Under the pieces are notes generated by a model, which was not told where the DNA came from, made no database searches, and saw only the letters and a program-made list of their open reading frames with translations. A stretch of 64,000 nucleotides of DNA from Rhizoclosmatium globosum (Eukaryota; Chytridiomycota; Chytridiomycetes; Chytridiales; Chytriomycetaceae). Of this stretch, positions 55,601 through 64,000 are shown piece by piece. Position 1 is the first letter of the stretch. Each line of letters starts with the position of its first letter. Location of the stretch: assembly GCA_002104985.1 (NCBI GenBank), contig MCGO01000158.1, positions 22,466 to 86,465 on the forward strand. Direction: 5' to 3'. The translations under genes were made by a program, and so were the position numbers.

Positions 55601-58600
55601 CAGGAATGACTTGCTCTTTTCCACTTTCGATCAAAACGCGGAATAAAAACACGAGAGAATATCCAGCACTGCTTGACAACGCAAAGTCGACGGGAAGACC
55701 GGGCAAGCTATAAATATTCACGAGGAGCTCAATACCGCCTAATTTGATAAACTCCTTGGAATGCGTTGGGTTTTGGAATAAACCCTCCAAGAACTGCGAA
55801 ACAGCGTTGTCAATCTATGGCCAAATATGGAAGAGAACTCACCCTTGCAAAAACGTCAATCAAAATACCGACTCTGCTCTCTTTTTTGTCTTCAGCGCCA
55901 TGGTCATCAACAACCTGGCTCGTCACCATAGGATCATCCTGACTGCTGTCTCGCATTTCAACATCTTGCCTTACTCCGCGCAAACGCCATACATGGGCTT
56001 CATCTTCCCGCTGTTCAGCGCCAATTGCGAGTATCTCTTTCAAAACATCAATAACACTTGTAAGTGCACCTTCCTTTAAACTTGGGTGGTGCCTAACGAG
56101 TTCATCAACGGCTCCACCAATAACACTCGGCATATCACGATCCAAGAATGCTGCGCGAGCAAGCGGATCCAGGTCTATTAATAGATGCAAGTATCGAGGA
56201 AGTGGGTTGGTTGCTGTGAATGCATCTAACCCCGACTGGTTTAAACACATAGCTCCAAACGCAGACGGAAGCGCGGAAATGACTTCGGCACTGAGAGGAT
56301 AAGTGCCAGTGTAAGCTAAGTCCAGAAGAGTTTGCGGCATCTTCATTTCTTGAAGAATAGGCAAACTTGCTGGCTCGTTATGAATAAACGTGCTCATAAT
56401 GTTGATTGCTTCAAAAACTGCGTCAGAATTGTCAAACCGAAACACAAAACTCACCCAATCCAAACACGTTTGCTCCATAGAACAAACAATCTTCAAACAC
56501 CTTCAGCACACTGGACGGTAGCGTAGTTTCAATCAAATTGCGCAACTGATCGGCCATTCCTGAAATTTGCATCATGTGCATCACATATTTCAAAAGGGCT
56601 CGAAGGAAAGCAACATGAGTAAATGAGATATCATTCAATGTCGCCTTCCCAGAGCTCTTTTTCAGTTCAGAGCAAACGTTAACTTCAATCTGAGATATAT
56701 TAAATTGTCAGACGAATACTTTTGTTGGAAGTTTAAGGTTACCTTGATTCTTGAAACCATCAGATCCACCCCTCCAGCAGCTGTGAAAGGCCCGAAAGCG
56801 GTGGGAAAGTTGTAGATCATCAAATCCAAGAAGGTGACAAATCGCGAAATGTTTTTCATCTGTCCTACGCTTCCGCCCGTAACTCCAAACGATTTTACAA
56901 TCACACCAACAATTCCACTCGAGACTAACATCGCCCCGCCATGATTCGAGTTTACGAATTGCGAAAGCAGACTGAAGTACGCATCAATAAATTCATTCAC
57001 ATCTGGCGACTCGACTTCGGGTGATTCTAAAAGATGAATGACGCGACGAGTGATAGAAACCAGAATGCCGTGGTTTACAGCAGCACCGAGTGCAGTCAGT
57101 ATTTCCATTGCTTTTGATTTATGGCGCGAGAAAGATTCGAGGGCATATAATGCTGCAGCTTGGAGATTCTTTGAAGGTATCAGTTTCAAATATTTTACAG
57201 AGGAGAATACAAACATAATCAATCCCAAGACCAACAGGAGCACCAGCAATTTCAGCGAGAACGGCTGGAAGATCGGGCTCATACAAAAAGAATTTACTTT
57301 GGCAAACGTCTTCAGGCAGTAAACAAGCTGTAAGGAGTAAATTAAGTTGAACGCTTTTCGGTGTCTAACAAAACAAACATACCACAAACACATAGAGCCA
57401 ATACTCGAGCTCGAAGAAGCTCTTCTCGCACTCTTCTGTTTTTACGAGCAAATGCAACGCGGACACGGTGTACAACGCCAAACCATTGAGATTCGGGGAC
57501 TCCGTACTCTTTCACCACCCAATCAATGAATTCTTTCTCAGTCAATCCTGACTGGTAGACATTTGGAACATGAATATTCACCAGTCCTTCTCGTTTCTCC
57601 TTCACGTTTCCTTGTGCATGGCGGGGTTGTTGGGAAGGAGTAGAGAAAGCGGAGGTTGTCAAGGGAAGAAATGATTTGCCAGTTGGTGTTGAGGGAAAGG
57701 AGTAGTCTGCCAGACAGGTTCTGAGTTTTGTCGCGGAGTTTCGTTTGTTGAAGACGTCGACGGACCGACAGCTGCGGCTACGACAGGTGTAGCACCGCCA
57801 CTTACAAGAGATGAAGAAGACGTCACGGCTGGGGTGGGTGGTACTGATTCTAATGTACCCGTGTTACTTGCTGTTGTGGCAGCTGAAAGGAATTGAAGGA
57901 TTGAAGAGAAACAAGCTCAGCCATCACATTGCCAGTAAATCCAACACCTTACCAGAGTAATAAAATTGAAATGAAAAGACTCCTTCGAGTTCCTCTTCCA
58001 TGGAGCCGCCTTCCACTTCTTCACGAAGCTGCTTCAGGACAGAGCCCAAGTCGAGCGAGTCTTCTTTGGAGCCCCAACGTTGAGCAAGAATTGTAAGGCG
58101 GTCATGTGCGGGTGCGAGGGCCAGCTTCGCAGCCTTTGGCTTTGATTGGCGTTGTGGAGGCCGCGTCAGGAACAGCAAGGCAGCATTTAGAATTGGGAGC
58201 GAAGGAGAATACAACAGAGCCATCACGTGCTACATTAATCAATCAGAATTGAATGAGTCAACTGAGCCGTGAGACGCAGCAAAGAGACGCCGTACCTCGT
58301 AGCTCGCGTACAGGGTTCGTGAAGTGCAGTTGTCCCACAGAATGCGCGAAACAGTCAGAATTGCGACGATGGCGTCTTCGGTTGCAGTCGATGGTTTCTC
58401 TGAGGTACTTTGTGCGACTCCGAGGGTGGTTGCGTTCAAGTTGGTGTTCGCCTCAACAAAGTCTTTGAGCAGCGAATCGAAGTGGTTGAGCACGGCAATC
58501 CAGTGGTGCAAGTCGCTCTTTGGAATCGGCGTCGACTCAAACTTGGCCGCGAGACCCGGAAGCTCGGCCGCAGTTGCACTCGCAAACAGTGTGGCAAACG

Positions 58601-58719
58601 TGTCCAGCCCGGCATCCTGCGCAGGCATTTAGACTGGACTTCGCTTGAAACATGTGTCAGGTACTCACTAGAGGACTCAGTCGCTTGGGAAGCGTCTTCT
58701 TCGGGGGAATCGGTGCCAT
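46649..58719 (-). CDS. TOM1: Giant HECT E3 ubiquitin ligase of the TOM1/Ptr1/HUWE1 family
   Basis: Large nuclear/cytosolic ligase for excess ribosomal proteins, Cdc6 and others. About 20 exons. First exon 58719-58669 (MAPIPPKKTLPKRLSPL), then a DUF908-like region, armadillo-like helices with NLQAAALYALESFSRHKSK near 57170, a UBA domain (MGYPRGAAEQALIRCGNNLL) near 54100, a DUF913-type region, an acidic stretch (51,100-51,650), a long E/K/R helix (50,200-50,450), DUF4414-type ubiquitin-binding motifs (LPDDLRAEVLNQH; LPPDIRNEVLQQQ), and the HECT domain (GVTREFFQVL, FRFVGRIIGKAIYDG, THTCFNQIDLPEY type with catalytic Cys split across the last intron). Single-base frame shifts are seen at about 54064, 53585, 51065 and 49888. 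The C-tail reads LFPLDLCKVAWN, while the canonical FGLV and stop lie 8 nt away in another frame. Identity is sure; intactness is not. Confidence 0.88.
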
Positions 58720-59143
58720 TCGCTTCAAGGGAGGGTGAGGCGAGGAAGGCAAGAGAAAAACAAAGAATGAAAAGTATTCATTCTAATGGCCAGAGAAGAA
58801 TAGAAGTTTAATGCAAGAAACGTTGGCAATTATCGTTATCTTCTTGATTCATCGAACACAATGGTCTGGTGTATACAAGGATAGCACACAGCATAAACGA
58901 CCACAACTGTGTACAGATTCTGTTCGAAGACACACATTCAACGCATTCTTTCCTTGAGCAATTAAAGTGACTCAAAGATTTGGAAGCAACCTGGAATTGA
59001 CGCGAATTTTATAATACTGACTTCGATTCAAAGACAAACAAATGGTTACTTTGTGGATTACAAATAAACTGAAAGACGATTTGTAAGTGCCTGCTGCTGC
59101 ATTTAACTTGCTGAATTGCTCAAAACTTGATCTAAAAAACAAA
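58720..59143. other. Intergenic between TOM1-like and P450 genes
   Basis: Divergent promoter region of 424 bp. No gene or repeat seen; open frames here are short. Confidence 0.5.
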
Positions 59144-62100
59144 ATGTTGACCACTGGACACGCCAACAATATCATTGTTGTTCGCGAAGGACAAGAAGGA
59201 AATTGGAAGGAGGTGAGACCTTCTTTATTCACTTTGCCAATGCAAGCACTGACAAATCGCATATTATCCCTCCCAACAACGATTCATAGAATGGAAAGAT
59301 CTTCAACCTTACTGAGTTCAACGATCTCGTTGCTTTTCGTAGCGCTGTTGGGTCCCACTTTGGTGTTGACGCCAAGAATATGAAATTCATGGATGTGTTG
59401 GGCAACCAAGTTTTTACGTTTGACGAAGTCCGTAGCAAGGATATTGTCGTAGCAGCTGGAGGGGCCGTCTCTACAGAAGCCATGAAAGACAATGCAGAGA
59501 GCCCCGTTATTCCAGGCCCGAAAGGCAGTCTGTTGTGGGGTATGTCATAACTCCATTCCATTTACGTATGATCCGATTCTTAACAACACAATCGGTCCTA
59601 GGAAACTTGTACGACGTCTTTCCCGATCCTTTGAATCAAGTGCGTGCGCTTTTCAAAAACTTTGGGCCTCTCGTCACAGTTACGCTTGTAGGCGACAAGA
59701 AAGTCTACACCGATGATCCCAAATACGTTGAAATTATGGCAAAAGAAAGCGACGTTTATTGCAAAAAAGTTCAGGGTGCCTTGTTGGAAATGAAGGCTGT
59801 TGGAGGTACCCTTTTCCACATCACACCAGCATTGTGGTTAATTGACTCCTTTTAAAGGGCGCGGTATATTCACGACCAATGGCACTGATCCAGACTGGCA
59901 GCTTGGACATAAAATCTTGATGCCAGCCTTCTCTCCAAAAGCAATCAAGGCGTATGCGGCAGACATGTCCCACCTCGCTGATAAATGCAACCAATGTTTC
60001 CAACAATTTGCCGATGCAAACGAGAAAGTCGACATCTACCGTTGGATGACAAACTACACATTTGAAACAATTGGAAAGACTGGCTTTGGCTACGACTTTG
60101 GTTTACTTGAAGACAAGGACAAGCCAATTCATCCATTCGTGTCAGGAATGGCGTTTTGCTTGGCTGAGGGAATTACTCGCTCTAAAAATCCAGCTGTAAG
60201 TTCACCAAGTATATAATCGACATTGACTTTCAATGTTAGGTTTACAAAAAATTGCCATTGGCTTCAAACTACAGAATAGAGAAAGAAATCAAAATGATGC
60301 ACAGTATTGTTGAAGATGTGATTCAAAAACGAAAGCACATGATTTCTCGAAATGAAGAAACCCCCAAGGACTTGCTTACGTTCATGCTCATGGAGAAAAC
60401 TGCTGAAGGGAAGGGAATGGATGATGAAATGATCCGCGACCAAGGTAATGTAATAATGCATTTCATCATCTATTTTTTTCGCTGACGCATCTCCCAGTTT
60501 TGACCATGTTAATTGCGGGACACGAGACAACGTCAAACACGCTTTCATGGGCTCTTTTTGAGCTTGCACAACGTCCAAGAATTGTTGAAACGTGTCTACA
60601 GGAGATTGTTAACGTTGGAATCGAAGACGGAGTGGTTCCCACTGACAAGCAGATTTCTGAACTTCAGTACATTGAACGCGTCATTAAGGAAACTCTCCGT
60701 TTCCATACACCTGTTCGGGCTATTTCAAAGCAGGCACAATGTGATAATGTTCTTCCTGGAGGTTACAAGGTTAACTCAGGAACCAACTGCATTATTGCTC
60801 TTGACGCTATGCACCACAATCCAGACGTTTGGGCCGACCCTGAGAGTTTTGACCCAGATCGTTGGCTTCCAGAGGCAGAGTCTCAACGAAGCTTGTATTC
60901 TTGGCTTCCTTTCTCAATTGGTCCTCGTGGATGTATTGGCCGTCAGTTTGCTATCCAGGAAGCGAAAATTGGACTTGCCAAGTTTTTGAGAAGATTCAGC
61001 TTCACGGCACTTGATCCAGAGAAGGTTTCCTACAACCCGAACGTCATAACTACTGCCCCAGTCAATATGTGGATGAAAGTATCTCCTCGCACCAATTTAC
61101 CAAAAGCCACAAACGTACAAGTTATTTCTGCCGGAAAGCCGTCTGCTGTACAAGCTACCGTTACCGCGTTGGAATTAAAGCCGCAGACTGTTCCATTCCC
61201 ACCATTTACTTTCCTCTACGGAAGTAACTCTGGTACATCAATGGATTATGCGAATACACTTGCTTCCAAGGTCAAAAAGCTGGGAGCTACAGATGTCGTC
61301 ATCTCAAGCTTGGATGATTTCCTTCCATTAATGAATGAACGTTTTGCGTCGTCAGCTTCATCCAATGAGGTCATCAAACATGCCCTTATAGTCGTGACTG
61401 CAACTTATAATGGGACACCACCAGATAATGCAGAAAAGTTTGATGTATGGATGTCAAACACAAATACACTTGCTGCTCAGCCTTTGGCAGGGATTCACTT
61501 TGCCGTCTTTGGTTGTGGTAATAAGCAGTGGAGAACATATCAAGTTTTTTCCAAGCAAGATGGACCATTCTTTGGAAGCTCTCGGTGGTACACGTTTTGT
61601 GACTCCTGGTGCAGGAGATGCTAATGACGACATTGATGGAGACTTTGCAGGTATATTTTATAACGTTTCTAGAATCAACTTACTTTTATCCTTTAAAGAA
61701 TTTCTGCATAGTTTGTCCTCAGAATGGAGATCAAGATTTACGAACGTTGTTGATGATGAAGCTGACAAAAAAGAAGCGACCTTAACTGACGGACTCACAA
61801 TTAAAACAATTGCTCCCCAACATTCTGAGTGGAAATCTGCTCGCAACACTGATTCTACGTACAACTCAACTATTCTTGTGAATCGTGAACTTCAAAATGT
61901 TGCTGGATCTCACAGATCAACTCGTCACCTTGAAATTTCCGTTGACAAAGAATATCTTCCAGGAGATCATTTAGAAGTCATTCCTCAAAATGATCCGGAG
62001 ATTGTTGATGTAATCGCTCAAGGATTGGGATTGGCTCTTGATGCCACATTTATCCCAACTGAAGTCGACTCAGCGTCCTTGGCTTCTACTCGTTCTGTTG

Positions 62101-63097
62101 CTGCTTCATTGAGTGTTGGAATTCCTGTTACTCTTCGCTACTTGATGGTCAACCGTGCAGATTTACTGAGTCCACCAAACCGTCTTTTTGTCTCCTTGTT
62201 TGCAAAGAAACTTGAATCTATTGACAGTACTGCAGCAGAAGCATTGAAATTGGTCACTTCTCCCAACTCCAAAAAGGAATTTGAGCTGTTTGTTAAAAAG
62301 TTCCGCACCATTCTGGAATTAATGGAAGCATTCCCAATGGTGAACGACATCTCCTTGAATGAATTTTTGTGTTGCATTCCAGCTATGGTGCCCCGTCGCT
62401 ACTCTATTGCAAGTTCTCCTCTTGTTCTGAAAGATAGAGTTTCATTGGCTGTTGGGGTTGTACAAGATGTTGACCATGAAAAGAAGAAGACTTATTGGGG
62501 ACAATCAAGTGGCTTCTTTTATCGTGTGGCTGGTTGTGAAAATGTGAGACTCTCTGCAACTGTAAAAAGTTGCAAAGATACCTTTAGGGCTCCCAAGGAT
62601 ATTTCGACTCCGCTTATTATGGTGTGTGCTGGGACTGGTTTGGCTCCTTTCATGGTATTTTGATTAAGAACCTTCTTCATTCAATTAAAATTGTTTACAG
62701 GGCTTTCTTCAAGACCGCCAGGCTAGAAATTTTATTGCACCTTTGGCAGAAACTCATCTGTTTTTTGGCTGCCGTAACGAGGATGATTTCATTTATCAAG
62801 CTGAACTGAAGGAATTTGAGAAGCAAGGTGTTTTGACTAAGGCACACATTGCATTCTCCCGCTCAAATACAGGGCACAAAAAGTATGTTCAGCATTTATT
62901 GATGGATGAAGGTGCTTTGTTGTGGAATTTTGATGCACGAGAGGGGGGGTCGCTTGTATGTATGTGGAGCAGCTGGTGGTATGGCCAAAGATGTGAGAAA
63001 GGCATTGGGTAAGGTTGCGCAGCAAATTGGTGGCATTCCAGAAACAGAGGTAGCTGCTTGGTTGGAGAATTGTTGTGTTGAAGATGTGTGGGGTTAG
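59144..63097 (+). CDS. P450foxy-type fatty-acid hydroxylase (P450 fused to CPR), with N-terminal DCX/ubiquitin-like domain
   Basis: Self-sufficient CYP505-type enzyme: subterminal fatty-acid hydroxylation with its own reductase. Eight exons: 59144-59212, 59290-59539, 59602-59805, 59858-60195, 60240-60444, 60498-61650, 61699-62654 and 62701-63097, about 1,189 aa. Residues ~1-85 are an extra domain (NLTEFNDLVAFRSAVGSHF, VFTFDEVRSKDIVVAAGG) of doublecortin/ubiquitin-like pattern. P450: I-helix LIAGHETTSN, ETLRFHTPVR (ExxR), heme loop FSIGPRGCIGRQFA. FMN domain: YGSNSGTSMDYA, TATYNGTPPDNA. FAD domain: PRRYSIASSP, then GTGLAPFMGF for NADPH, and CGAAGGMAKDVRKAL. Two +1 insertions break the frame: a T run near 61546-61551 and a G run at 62943-62949. 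Removing one base at each restores all exon phases, so they are consensus errors or recent lesions. Confidence 0.88.
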
Positions 63098-63597
63098 TTG
63101 AAGCTCCATTCAGTAAATTTGTTTTGTTTCCTTTTATCTTTTTTACAAATTACATGATCAAAAAACACATTATACACCACATCATTTGCTTGAATTAAGC
63201 TTTGTAATTTGTACTTGGCAATAAGCTGTAAAGGAGGCAAAATTGAGTCAGGTGCAAACACCAAACGGCCGCTGCACAGCTGTCTGGAAGTCCAGTCCCC
63301 TCTGGCTCAACTGGAACATCTGTGAAAAGTATTGTGGTATTTGCCCCAAACACAAGAGAAGCAAAGAACAAGTGTTTGAAGGGCATGTGAGAGCGCATTC
63401 AGAATAGGGTTGGGAGATTGTGTCTCCAACCTTCAATTTGATTTTTATTCCCAATCTTTTTCGAAGTTAGAATTGAAATACATTAATTTATCTGTGCCTA
63501 ACGGCAAAGGTCGATCAGCAACAGGAAGCAGTTACAAGATCTGAAAGAGAAAAAGTGTGTTGCCGACTTTTCAGCAAATTTGCTACATTAACAGACT
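63098..63597. other. Intergenic downstream of the P450 fusion
   Basis: No supported gene; short overlapping frames only. Confidence 0.45.
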
Positions 63598-63792
63598 CAC
63601 TCATAGTGGTTTGGTGGTGAAAAGGAAAATCAAATTGTAAAAACTCAAAAGTGGCTCCCAAAAGCGGAATTGAAAAGCGAGGGAGAGGTGGGCTTTTGGG
63701 CTTTGGATTCAAAAATCGGAGTTTGGACATTTCAAAACTTCACTTTTTACCCTTTTGAAAATTGTTCAAAACACCTAACTTTGACCACCGCT
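63598..63792. repeat. Diverged, left-truncated relative of the 22942-23281 TIR element
   Basis: Right part matches the element at 22942-23281: GGCTCCCAAAAGCGGAATTG, GAAAAGCGAGG, TTTGAAAATTGTTCAAAACA and an end ACTTTGACCACC. The left terminus GGGGTGGTC is not recognisable, and the right one has changes in the last bases. So the family is dispersed and this is an old copy. Confidence 0.8.
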
Positions 63793-64000
63793 TCCTTTGC
63801 CTGCTCCTTCTTTGATGATTTGTGCTTTTCTTTGGCTGTGTCAGGTGGAGATCATTGAAGCTGTAGAGGAACCAGTATCAGATGTTGATAGTACCAGATT
63901 CTTTCTTACTCTGATGGCTTGCCAGCCATTTTACCAGTTTGGATGCTCTTAAGTTTATCACAAAAGGATTTGACTTCTGCAAAAGACAAATTTGCATTTT
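63793..64000. other. Window end, no feature supported
   Basis: About 200 bp to the window edge with nothing I can assign. Confidence 0.4.

Noticed and set aside
57600..57900. A further frameshift in the N-terminal linker of the TOM1-like gene
   Set aside because: The linker contains several possible splice sites (including a perfect GTAAGT), so the frame change there may be an intron; not counted among the frame breaks.
63195..63454. Minus-strand frames downstream of the P450 fusion
   Set aside because: Two overlapping short frames with no motif; judged chance.

Overview
This is a gene-dense eukaryotic nuclear window, most likely from a zoosporic (chytrid-type) fungus. Genes have many short GT-AG introns (mostly 45-110 nt). 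Fungal-style genes (NTE1, VPS74, HOM2, a TOM1-type HECT ligase, a P450foxy-type P450/reductase fusion) sit beside genes tied to flagella or cilia (NME7, a TMEM216/TMEM17-like protein). That combination fits fungi with a motile flagellate stage. I cannot name the species.

Layout. 0-7 kb: TBC Rab-GAP and NME7 (head to head), VPS74/GOLPH3 and ARPC4. 7-20 kb: a tRNA-rich stretch (Glu, three Leu-CAG copies, Ser, Pro, a tRNA split by about 450 nt, a half tRNA-Glu) with an unrecognised four-exon gene, HOM2 with a duplicated tail fragment, RPL39, and two unrecognised paralogs, the second broken by a small TIR element. 20-23.3 kb: two tandem Cys-rich proteins, a short secreted reading frame, and two small TIR elements. 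23.4-36.9 kb: a family of two-TM, Cache-like receptors without an output domain (two intact copies, one frameshifted, one truncated) on both sides of NTE1 and the TMEM216-like gene. 37-46.6 kb: a nuclear-looking unknown, two tandem GDSL/SGNH hydrolases, two head-to-head CRAL-TRIO-like genes starting 48 bp apart, and an ankyrin protein. 46.6-58.7 kb: one giant HECT E3 ligase (TOM1/HUWE1 family). 59.1-63.1 kb: P450foxy-type fusion with an extra N-terminal doublecortin/ubiquitin-like domain.

Single-base frame breaks recur in otherwise well conserved genes (TOM1-like, P450foxy-like, receptor copy C), several in homopolymers. They may be consensus errors in the assembly or real decay. Other long genes (NTE1, 1,559 codons over six exons; NME7; HOM2; VPS74) join perfectly in frame.

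The genes do not form one pathway. The main themes are Rab/Golgi traffic (TBC, VPS74), actin (ARPC4), flagellum/transition zone (NME7, TMEM216-like), lipid metabolism (NTE1, SGNH hydrolases, CRAL-TRIO, P450foxy) and ubiquitin (TOM1-like). All exon limits were read by eye from splice signals and frame continuity; no search or alignment was run.
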